A DNA stretch of 14,940 nucleotides from CAYRVX01 sp964642165 (lineage in GTDB: Bacteria > Planctomycetota > Phycisphaerae > SM23-33), in contig CAZXOC010000188.1 of assembly GCA_964642165.1 (NCBI GenBank), forward strand, positions 1 to 14,940. The letters are read 5' to 3'. The notes under the pieces are model-generated. The model was given only the letters and a program-made list of their open reading frames with translations, made no database searches and was not told the DNA's origin. The position numbers and the translations under genes are program-made. How positions within the stretch are numbered: the first letter of the stretch is position 1; each line of letters starts with the position of its first letter. Shown here in pieces: positions 1 to 6,003 of this stretch.

Positions 1-111
1 CAACTGCACCGTCTGGCGGCTCGGCAGCGTGACCAGGTCGACGTTCTTCGCCTCCGCGACGCCGCCGGCGGCTGCAAGACAGAGCACCGTGATTGCCGTT
101 GCGCTCTTCAT
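1..111 (-). CDS. Exported DUF4139-like protein, N-terminal fragment (runs off the left edge)
   Basis: Only the first 37 codons are in the window, starting at ATG 111-109. The translation opens with a signal peptide (MKSATAITVLCLAAAGGVAEA) and continues KNVDLVTLPSRQTVQL. That mature start aligns by eye with the mature start of the upstream neighbour (IKLAALPQRERVEIQL), so the two are probably paralogues, and this one is likely to share the DUF4139-type fold. A GGGAGG-like Shine-Dalgarno sequence lies just upstream, within the 16 bp separating this start from the stop of the 128-1372 gene. Tight spacing and common strand suggest one operon. Function is unknown; the product is expected outside the cytoplasm. 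The fragment is too short for firm family placement. Confidence 0.7.
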   Translation of the reverse strand, partial: MKSATAITVLCLAAAGGVAEAKNVDLVTLPSRQTVQL

Positions 112-127
112 GGCTGCCCTCCCTTGC

Positions 128-1372
128 TCACCAGAGGTTCTTGATGGTGAAGTGGAACTTGACGGTCTTCTTGGGGACCTTCTTATCCTTGTCCTTGGGC
201 CTGGCGGGGAGTTTCACGCTTAGCATGGGGGTAGCCCCGCCGAACTCGTAGGTGAACGTGATCTCCTTGGACGTCTGCGGGCCTCGCTCCCACTCGGCGT
301 CGCCGTGCGGGTCGCGCCCGTACTGGCGGGCGACGCGGTTGAGCTGCTCGACGATGTCGAGGGTGGCCGGCTTGTCCTTGAAGTTCTCGATCTCGTACTT
401 GAGGATCAGCTCCTGGTGGAAGAGGTTGCCGCGAACGACGTGGCGCTCGTTCTTCTCGACGATCCGCGTGCAGACGATGTCGCGCGCCTCGCCGAGGTAC
501 AGCCGCATCTTGCCGTCCAGGGGCGTCAGGCGAGCCCAGTCCTCGCCGAGGAACGCCTCCCCGCCGCGCCCGTCGTCGATGAAAATGCGGACCTTGCCGG
601 GCTGGAGGGGGAACTCGCCGAGGCCGTGCTTCTTGTCGTTGACCAGCTTGTAGTGCATGAGGACCTTGCTGGCGAGCGGCTTGGCGGGGTTGAGCGGCCC
701 GTGGCGGTACCAGTCGAAGGTGAAGGTCTTCTGGATGGCCACCTGGTTGAATCGGTGGAGGAGCATCTGGATCTCCTCCTGCTGCCCGACGGGCTTGAGG
801 AACTTGGGCCCGAAGCCCGCCCACACCCCGGCCGCGCCGAAGTCCTCGCCGGAGTAGTTCCGCAGCTTGATGAAGTTGCGGAAGACCATCCGGGTCTCGT
901 CCTTGTTGGCCAGGGCGCGGTAGCTGAAGGTGCGTGTGAGGTTGCGGATGAGGTAGCTGACGCGGACCTTCACGGCGCAGGCCTTGGCGGCGTAGACCTC
1001 CCAGACGAGGGCGTTCTCGTTCGGCGGGTAGGCGACGTTGATGACGGCCACCTCCTCCTGCTCGTTGACCGTCTTGATGGGGCGGAACTCGCCGCCCTCG
1101 CGGACCGCCAGCGGGCGGAACTGGATCGAGTCCTTGTCGATCTGCGTGTTCGACCAACTGAAGTCGATCATGTTGTTGCCGGTCTTCGCCGCGGACTTCA
1201 GCAGCGGGACGATGCGCTCCTCCTCGACGAGGGTGTAGCGCCCGTTGTCGAGCTGGATCTCCACGCGCTCGCGCTGCGGCAGGGCCGCAAGCTTGATCCG
1301 CGCCAGCGCCGGGGAGGCCCACGCGGCGAGCCCTGCGACCAAGGCCAATGCCAGAGATGTTCTGCGTGTCAT
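128..1372 (-). CDS. Exported DUF4139 domain-containing protein
   Basis: A 414-residue protein with a clear signal peptide (MTRRTSLALALVAGLAAWASPALA). The mature part has the layout of DUF4139 proteins as I know them. A first beta-rich block is followed by VEEERIVPLLKSAAKTGNN and a DSIQFRPL segment. The centre carries VSYLIRNLTRTFSYRALANK and NYSGEDFGAAGVWAGFG, resembling the usual 'nnSGxdfxnAxv' stretch. The C-terminal half has FLGEDWARLTPLDGKMRLYL, then VEQLNRVARQ, and ends FTIKNLW, like the usual 'YTVRVRW'. No catalytic residues are evident; DUF4139 proteins have no settled activity, though some relatives (MuiA-like) are linked to envelope phenotypes. AAAGGA precedes the ATG at 1372. A paralogue start follows 16 bp after the stop. 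The 234-bp gap upstream to the 1607-2674 gene shows no clear promoter. Confidence 0.78.
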   Translation of the reverse strand: MTRRTSLALALVAGLAAWASPALARIKLAALPQRERVEIQLDNGRYTLVEEERIVPLLKSAAKTGNNMIDFSWSNTQIDKDSIQFRPLAVREGGEFRPIKTVNEQEEVAVINVAYPPNENALVWEVYAAKACAVKVRVSYLIRNLTRTFSYRALANKDETRMVFRNFIKLRNYSGEDFGAAGVWAGFGPKFLKPVGQQEEIQMLLHRFNQVAIQKTFTFDWYRHGPLNPAKPLASKVLMHYKLVNDKKHGLGEFPLQPGKVRIFIDDGRGGEAFLGEDWARLTPLDGKMRLYLGEARDIVCTRIVEKNERHVVRGNLFHQELILKYEIENFKDKPATLDIVEQLNRVARQYGRDPHGDAEWERGPQTSKEITFTYEFGGATPMLSVKLPARPKDKDKKVPKKTVKFHFTIKNLW

Positions 1373-1606
1373 CGCTCTTGTCCTTTCTTCTCGGGGACCA
1401 CCAGGTCTCCAGGCTGTGTGCCGCTATCCCAGACGCGCCGGCGGCCGGGAAGTTCCCCGCGCCTCACACGCCCCCGGGGCCCGGGGCCGCGGTCTGGATG
1501 TGCGCGGGAAGGGGGGACGGGAAGTCGGCCGGGGCGACATCGGAGGGAGGAGGGAACCTCGTGGGGGTGCCTGCGGACGGTCGGGGCCTCGCCGGTCGGG
1601 ATCGGG

Positions 1607-2674
1607 CTACTTCGAGGCCTTCTCGAGCTGCTGCTTGACCCAGGCGTCGCGCTTCTTCTGGTGCTCGCGGTCGTCCGGCTCCATGAGCATGAAGACCATC
1701 TTGTTGGGCAGGACGAGCTTTCCGCGGCCGCGCCAGGCCCGGTCGCCGTTGGCCTTGAAGAAGCTTCGCAGCGTCTCGCGCCAGGCCTTGTCCTCGGCGA
1801 GGGTCCAGCTTGGGTCGACCCGCATGTACAGGTAGACGCCGGTGTTCTTCTCGATCTCGGTCTCGGGGGCCACATAGGGCAGGTTGACGCTGGGCCACTT
1901 CGACGGATCGGCCAGCACGGTGGCGACGAAGAGGGAGGAGATAGCCCGGCAGGCTCGCGTGTAGGCCTCGGCGGTGCCGGTGCTCTGGAGCGTGCTGCCG
2001 TGGACGAGCATGGCCGCCCGCCTGGCCTTCGGGCTGCAGTGTGACATGCTCGTGAGGTTCGCCACGAACCACGCGAGATGCTGATAGAGAAGCTGGTTCT
2101 GGCGGAAGAGCCGTAGCAGCGAGCCGCCGGGGACGGAGGCGCAGAAGTAGCTGAAGCCCATCTGCCGCCAGACGACCACCTCGCCGATATCTCCCTTCGT
2201 CAGGCCGTGGTCCTCCGCCAACTGCCCCTTCTCCGGCGTGGGGCTCTCGACCATCGAGGGGTTCCAGGAAACCTGTACGATGACTCGCTGGCCGTTGATC
2301 TGCGTGCTGACGCCGGGACTCTCCGCCGGCACGTAGCAGGCCTGGACCATCCGCCCCCAGATCCGCGCACGGATGTTGGTCTTGACGGTGCTCTTGCAGG
2401 CCCGCCACCAGGCCGGGCGGTACTCCGGGGCGGTCTTCCGGACGTAGAGGAGGTCCCCCCGCTGCGACGGGGTCATGTGGGCCGTCCGGCGGGCCGCCTC
2501 CTTCTGGGCCTTCGCCAACTCGCCCCAGTCGCTGGTGAGGTACGCGCGAACGACCTTCTCGTAGGCCTCCTTGGCCTCGGCCTTCTTCGGGTCGTCTTGC
2601 GGCACCGCCGTCGCGGGCGCGATCGCCATCGCCGCGACGGCCAGCCCGAACCTAACCCACAGCCCACGCCTCAT
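1607..2674 (-). CDS. Exported hypothetical protein
   Basis: A 355-residue protein whose family I do not recognise. The N-terminus is a standard signal peptide (MRRGLWVRFGLAVAAMAIAPATA, cleavage near residue 23-25). It is followed by a charged helical segment (residues about 28-70, rich in Lys, Glu and Ala), then a mixed domain with several Trp and Cys residues. A hydrophobic helix-like stretch (LLRLFRQNQLLYQHLAWFVA) sits near the middle, and the C-terminus is a charged helix (EHQKKRDAWVKQQLEKASK). No metal-binding HExxH or Ser-hydrolase motif was seen. A strong GGAGGA Shine-Dalgarno sequence precedes the ATG, and a possible promoter lies at 2737-2765. It runs in the same direction as the DUF4139-like pair but is 234 bp away, so operon membership is uncertain. 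Export is the only firm inference. Confidence 0.75.
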   Translation of the reverse strand: MRRGLWVRFGLAVAAMAIAPATAVPQDDPKKAEAKEAYEKVVRAYLTSDWGELAKAQKEAARRTAHMTPSQRGDLLYVRKTAPEYRPAWWRACKSTVKTNIRARIWGRMVQACYVPAESPGVSTQINGQRVIVQVSWNPSMVESPTPEKGQLAEDHGLTKGDIGEVVVWRQMGFSYFCASVPGGSLLRLFRQNQLLYQHLAWFVANLTSMSHCSPKARRAAMLVHGSTLQSTGTAEAYTRACRAISSLFVATVLADPSKWPSVNLPYVAPETEIEKNTGVYLYMRVDPSWTLAEDKAWRETLRSFFKANGDRAWRGRGKLVLPNKMVFMLMEPDDREHQKKRDAWVKQQLEKASK

Positions 2675-2736
2675 GAGTTGCTCTCCTCCAGCCGCCAGCG
2701 GCCGGCGGCCTTCAGGGCGCCTTCGCGCTGTTTCCT

Positions 2737-2765
2737 ATCCTAGAGACTCAAACACACGCGAACAA
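2737..2765 (-). promoter_or_regulatory. Possible sigma-70-like promoter for the 1607-2674 gene
   Basis: On the minus strand TTGTTC (2765-2760) and TAGGAT (2742-2737) are separated by 17 bp. They match the consensus at 3/6 and 4/6 positions. The element sits about 60 bp upstream of the start codon at 2674 in a locally less GC-rich patch. It is a motif match only. Confidence 0.35.
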
Positions 2766-2778
2766 GAGGTATCCCCCT

Positions 2779-2793
2779 GTCGCCGGCGGCGAC
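2779..2793. repeat. Short GC-rich palindrome
   Basis: GTCGCCGGCGGCGAC is a perfect inverted repeat with 7-bp arms around one central base. It lies between the possible promoter of the 1607-2674 gene and the end of the weak 64-codon ORF. There is no T-tract on either strand, so it is not a typical intrinsic terminator. It could be a protein-binding site or chance in GC-rich DNA. Confidence 0.3.
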
Positions 2794-2926
2794 GTCTGAC
2801 AAGATTCGCTGGCAGCGGCCGCGGTGTTGGTCCCGTCAGAGAGCAAAGCCGCCCGGGCGCCCGGAGAAGATGGCCACCCACCGGCGGCGCAGCCCGTCGC
2901 CGGGCAGATGCGCCCGCCGCGCCGGC

Positions 2927-3121
2927 TCAGACCTCCGGCGGATTCGCCGTCGGCGGCGAGGGGGCCCGTGGCCCGGCGTTGCGGCTGCCGCTGCCCGGGC
3001 GTCGACGTGACGGCTGATCCAGGACGTAGCGAAGCAGTTGGAGATGCAGCCCGAGCAGTTGGAGCCTGCTCTCGACGGACTCGCTCAGCTTCCGAACCGC
3101 CGCCTGCGTTGTGCGCTGCAT
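2927..3121 (-). CDS. Possible small hypothetical protein, divergent from the LexA-like regulator
   Basis: A 64-codon ORF starting at ATG 3121-3119. The N-terminal half (MQRTTQAAVRKLSESVESRL, then QLLGLHLQLLRYVLDQ) looks like a plausible amphipathic helix, while the C-terminal half is Ser/Pro/Arg-rich and low complexity. The frame opens further upstream to ATG 3205, but that start would lie before the best minus-strand promoter (3147-3174), so the shorter form is preferred. The ribosome binding site is weak (GGGGGCAAGG). No signal peptide or known domain is seen. A gene divergent from a repressor and next to a shared operator is a common arrangement, which is the main reason to list it; GC-rich DNA also gives many spurious ORFs of this length. 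Confidence 0.35.
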   Translation of the reverse strand: MQRTTQAAVRKLSESVESRLQLLGLHLQLLRYVLDQPSRRRPGSGSRNAGPRAPSPPTANPPEV

Positions 3122-3128
3122 TTTGGCC

Positions 3129-3156
3129 TTGCCCCCATTACCCGCTATTGTACAAT
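3129..3156 (+). promoter_or_regulatory. Plus-strand promoter for the LexA-like regulator
   Basis: TTGCCC (3129-3134) and TACAAT (3151-3156) with a 16-bp spacer match the sigma-70 consensus at 4/6 and 5/6. Transcription would begin near 3163, giving a leader of about 70 nt before ATG 3234. The -10 box is half of the palindrome ATTGTACAAT, which also provides the minus-strand -10. Confidence 0.42.
3147..3156. promoter_or_regulatory. Palindromic ATTGTACAAT, shared -10 box and candidate operator
   Basis: A perfect 10-bp palindrome in a locally AT-rich patch between divergent reading frames. It forms the -10 hexamer in both directions. A dimeric repressor such as the adjacent XRE/S24 protein, bound here, would be expected to block both promoters. 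This site assignment is an inference from position and symmetry; no second identical copy was found in the window. Confidence 0.35.
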
Positions 3157-3174
3157 CAGACCGCCGCCAGACAA
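3147..3174 (-). promoter_or_regulatory. Minus-strand promoter of a divergent overlapping pair
   Basis: Reading the minus strand, TTGTCT (3174-3169) and TACAAT (3152-3147) are spaced by 16 bp, matching the sigma-70 consensus at 4/6 and 5/6. Transcription would begin near 3140, leaving a leader of about 20 nt before the ATG of the 64-codon ORF. A second possible minus-strand start signal lies further upstream: a perfect TTGACA at 3205-3200 with GATAAA 15 bp downstream. Confidence 0.4.
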
Positions 3175-3233
3175 ACCATTTATCCGCCTTTGCGTCGATT
3201 GTCAAGGCAAATCTTCGCGTTTGCGAGAACAGG

Positions 3234-4316
3234 ATGGCCGAGCCCGCCCGACTGGAGATCTGTCAACGGATTGCCCAGCTCCGGTTGGAGACCGCCGGGC
3301 CGCGAGGCAAGTCCGCCTTCGCCAAGCGCTTGGCGCTTTCCCCGAGCACCTACGACTACTACGAGCACAGCCGCGTGCCCCCCGCCGAGGTGCTCGTGCG
3401 GATCGCCGAGGTGACGGGAGTGGACCTCCGCTGGCTCCTCACCGGCCGAGCCGCCGAGCCGGACGCCGTCGGGGCCGACAGCCCGGTGCTCCGCCGCGCC
3501 GTCGCGCTGCTGGCGAACTGCCCCGACGCCGCCGGGCCCCTGGTGGCGTTCCTCGACATCCTCGCGGAGGCGGCGAAGTTCCCGCCGAAGGCAGCGCCCG
3601 GGGCGACGCCCTTGCCGGACGCCGCAGCCCGGGCCGAGCGCGAGGCGCATGGGCTCGGCCGCGAGGGGCCCGCGACGGGTACCGGCTCCGCCCCACTCCC
3701 GCCGAGGCGCGCCGTCGACAGGCCAGCCGACGCGGGGGCTCCCCCGGGCGGCTCGACGCCCATCGATCGGGATGCCGCAAGGGCGGGCTGGATTCCGATC
3801 CTCGGCCGCAGCGCTGCCGGCGTGCCGCGGTTCTGGGGCGAGGGAGACGAGATGGAAGGGCTGACCACGCTGGAGGCCCTGGTGGCGCGTCATGCGGCCG
3901 CGGCGCCGCGGAGCGTGCGAACGGCCAGTGCCACCGTCAACGGCGGCGGCGAGGAGTCCCCGGTCCAGATCGTCACGCTGTCCGCACCGGACGAGCACGA
4001 CGTGGTGGAGTTCGTTTCGGCTCCGCAGATCAAGGCCCGTTGTCCGGGCGCGTTCGCGCTGCGGATCGACGGCGACTCGATGGCCCCGGACATCCGCCAC
4101 GGCGACCTGGTGATTCTCTCTCCGCGGGTCCCGGCTGCGGAGGGCCGCCCGGCCGTCGTCCAGCTCGAAGGGCAGATCGGCGTGACCTGCAAGCTCTTCC
4201 GCCGCTTGCAGGACGCCGTGCACCTCGTGCCGATCAGCGACCGCCACGAGATTGCCGCCTTCCCCGCGGATCAGGTGGCGTGGGCCCTGCGCGTGGTGGC
4301 GCGGGTGCGCTGCTGA
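3234..4316 (+). CDS. LexA-like repressor: XRE helix-turn-helix plus S24 self-cleaving peptidase domain
   Basis: A 360-residue protein. Residues about 8-71 form an XRE-type DNA-binding domain (KSAFAKRLALSPSTYDYYEH, then VTGVDLRWLLTG). A Pro/Ala/Gly-rich linker follows. The S24 domain has a LexA-type cleavage motif, PILGRSAAGVPRFW (Ala195-Gly196), the nucleophile in GDSMAPDIRHGDLVI (Ser282) and a candidate general-base lysine in GVTCKLFRR (Lys320). The Ser-Lys spacing of 38 fits LexA/UmuD. The distance from cleavage site to serine (about 86 residues) is much longer than in LexA (about 35), so an insertion lies between them. ATG 3234 is chosen because it precedes the HTH domain; an in-frame ATG at 3111 would add a tail that is not domain-like and lies before the promoter. 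The Shine-Dalgarno sequence is weak. It is expected to act in the cytoplasm as an autorepressor inactivated by self-cleavage. The next gene, 145 bp on, is sheath-like. Confidence 0.85.
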   Translation: MAEPARLEICQRIAQLRLETAGPRGKSAFAKRLALSPSTYDYYEHSRVPPAEVLVRIAEVTGVDLRWLLTGRAAEPDAVGADSPVLRRAVALLANCPDAAGPLVAFLDILAEAAKFPPKAAPGATPLPDAAARAEREAHGLGREGPATGTGSAPLPPRRAVDRPADAGAPPGGSTPIDRDAARAGWIPILGRSAAGVPRFWGEGDEMEGLTTLEALVARHAAAAPRSVRTASATVNGGGEESPVQIVTLSAPDEHDVVEFVSAPQIKARCPGAFALRIDGDSMAPDIRHGDLVILSPRVPAAEGRPAVVQLEGQIGVTCKLFRRLQDAVHLVPISDRHEIAAFPADQVAWALRVVARVRC

Positions 4317-4461
4317 CCCGCTGGGCCGGCCCGCAACCTGCCCGGAGGCGCATCCCGGACTCGTGCTTCGCAGAGCAGCGTTGCGGAGTGCCGGTCCACC
4401 GCGGAGAATCCCCGGCGGCGGGCAGCGTGGTTCGGCAACCTCAGGCGTGGGAGGCGGGCAC

Positions 4462-5991
4462 ATGGCGCAGCGGATCTCATTCGGGAACCTGCCGACGGGC
4501 GGAGGCAGCGCCCGGGGCGGCGGGGCGTTTCGCATCCTCCTGATGGGCGACTTCAGCGGCCGCGCGCACCGCGGGCTCCGCGAGCCGATCGCCGGGCGGA
4601 GGGTCGCGCTGCTGGACGTCGACAACTGGGAAGAGGTGCTGGCGGGGCTCGGCACGGAAGTCCGCGTGCCGGTGGGGGCCTCGGCCGACGCCGCCATTGC
4701 CATCCGGCCGCGGGAGATCGACGACTTCCACCCGGAGCGGATGTTCGACGAGCTGGAGGTCTTCCAGGCGCTGCGGTCGCTGCGCCGCCGGCTCATGGAC
4801 TCCTCGACGTTCGAGGCGGCTGCGGCGGAGGTCCGCGCCTGGGCCGCCCAGCCCGCCGACGCGCCGGAGGCGGCCGAGCCCACACCGACCGCCGCCGAGG
4901 ACGCCGAGACGGAGGGGGACGTGCTGGGGCGCCTGCTGGGCGAGCGGCCGGCGCACGCGGCCCGGACGCCGTCGCGCCCGGCTGGGGCGGCGGGCATCGA
5001 CGCGCTGCTGCGCGACATCGTCGCCCCGCACGTCGTGCCCGACCGCGACCAGGAGCAGTCGGCGCTGGTGGCGAGGGTGGACGAGGCCGTCGCGGCGCAG
5101 ATGCGGGCGGTCCTGCACGACGCGAACCTCCAGGCCGTTGAGGCCGCCTGGCGGAGCGTCCACTTCCTCGTCACGCACCTGGAGACCGACGAGGACCTGA
5201 AGCTCCACCTGATGGACGCCACGAAGGAGGAGGTGGCCGCCGACCTGACCGCCTCGGAGGACCTGCAATCGACGGCGCTGTTCAAGCTGCTGGTCTCGCA
5301 GAGCGTCCAGACGGCCGGCGGCGAGCCATGGGCCGTTCTCGCCGGCGGCTTCTCCTTCGACCCGACGGTCGCGGACGCGAGCCTGCTCGGCCGCCTGGGC
5401 AAGATCGCCGAGGCCGCCGGGGCGCCGTTCGTCGCCGCGGCGCGCGACCGCGTGGCGGGTTGCGAGTCCCTCGCCGCCTCGCCCGATCCCGACGACTGGA
5501 CCCTCGAGCCGCCCGCCGACGCCGCCGAAGCCTGGGCCGAGCTGCGCAAGCTGCCCGAGGCGTCCTGGCTGGCGCTGGGCCTGCCGCGGATGCTCTTGCG
5601 CCTGCCCTACGGGCGCGACACCGACCCGATCGACGTGTTCGATCTCGAGGAGCTCGTCGAGGGAGCCGGCCACGAGTGCTACCTGTGGGGCAACCCCGCC
5701 TTCGCGATCGTGCAGGTGCTGGGAGCGGGCTTCACGGAACACGGTTGGGGAATGGCCGCCGAGCTGTACCGCGACATCGAGTCGCTGCCCATGCACGTCT
5801 ACACGCGCGACGGCGAGCGATGCGTCATGCCGTGCGCGGAGGCCTACCTGACCGACCGCGCCGGGCAGGCGCTCCAGGAGATGGGGCTGACCGCGCTGCT
5901 GAGCGTTCGGGGGCGGGACGTCGTTCGCATTCGCGGCGTGGCGGCCCTGCGCGACCCCGCCGCCGCCCTGTCCGGGCGATGGGGCGGATAG
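4462..5991 (+). CDS. Single-chain TssB-TssC-like contractile sheath protein
   Basis: A 509-residue protein fusing both type VI secretion sheath subunits. Residues about 22-115 resemble TssB/VipA/ImpB: FRILLMGDFSGR (23-34), a DVDNWEEVLAGLG segment, and IDDFHPERMFDELEVFQALR (87-106). A low-complexity Ala/Pro/Glu linker covers about 125-175. Residues about 178-500 resemble TssC/VipB/ImpC: LQAVEAAWRSVHFLV (223-237), LKLHLMDATKEEV, LFKLLVSQS, GGEPWAVLAGGFSFD (286-300), APFVAAA, LALGLPRMLLRLPYG (370-384) and YLWGNPAFA (407-415). It ends soon after the point where canonical TssC continues for roughly 90 more residues, so the C-terminal sheath segment is absent. ATG 4462 has a good GGGAGG Shine-Dalgarno sequence. 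No Hcp, baseplate, ClpV or membrane-complex gene is present. It is probably a cytoplasmic sheath-like or baseplate-associated protein; whether it polymerises is unknown. Confidence 0.83.
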   Translation: MAQRISFGNLPTGGGSARGGGAFRILLMGDFSGRAHRGLREPIAGRRVALLDVDNWEEVLAGLGTEVRVPVGASADAAIAIRPREIDDFHPERMFDELEVFQALRSLRRRLMDSSTFEAAAAEVRAWAAQPADAPEAAEPTPTAAEDAETEGDVLGRLLGERPAHAARTPSRPAGAAGIDALLRDIVAPHVVPDRDQEQSALVARVDEAVAAQMRAVLHDANLQAVEAAWRSVHFLVTHLETDEDLKLHLMDATKEEVAADLTASEDLQSTALFKLLVSQSVQTAGGEPWAVLAGGFSFDPTVADASLLGRLGKIAEAAGAPFVAAARDRVAGCESLAASPDPDDWTLEPPADAAEAWAELRKLPEASWLALGLPRMLLRLPYGRDTDPIDVFDLEELVEGAGHECYLWGNPAFAIVQVLGAGFTEHGWGMAAELYRDIESLPMHVYTRDGERCVMPCAEAYLTDRAGQALQEMGLTALLSVRGRDVVRIRGVAALRDPAAALSGRWGG

Positions 5992-6003
5992 GGCACGAGC
6001 CGA

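Noticed and set aside
1472..1486. CCCCGGGGCCCGGGG palindrome in the gap between the unknown exported gene and the DUF4139-like gene, as a terminator
   Set aside because: With one central base it cannot form a usable loop in that register, and no T-tract follows; it is probably a product of extreme GC content.
305..2044. A 579-codon plus-strand open frame antisense to the DUF4139-like and unknown exported genes
   Set aside because: Dominated by Leu/Val/Asp/Glu/Gly with no domain; both antisense genes have signal peptides and ribosome binding sites.
3213..4388. Similar short strings CTTCGCGTTTGCGAG (3213-3227) and CTTCGC...GCGTTGCGGAG (4366-4388) upstream of the regulator and sheath genes, as a possible shared operator
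   Set aside because: The match requires a gap and mismatches and has weak symmetry; it is within what chance allows in this composition.
3180..5549. A 789-codon open frame on the minus strand across the regulator and sheath genes
   Set aside because: It is Arg/Ser/Pro/Ala-rich, lacks any domain pattern, and lies opposite two genes with clear family motifs; long antisense frames are expected in GC-rich DNA.
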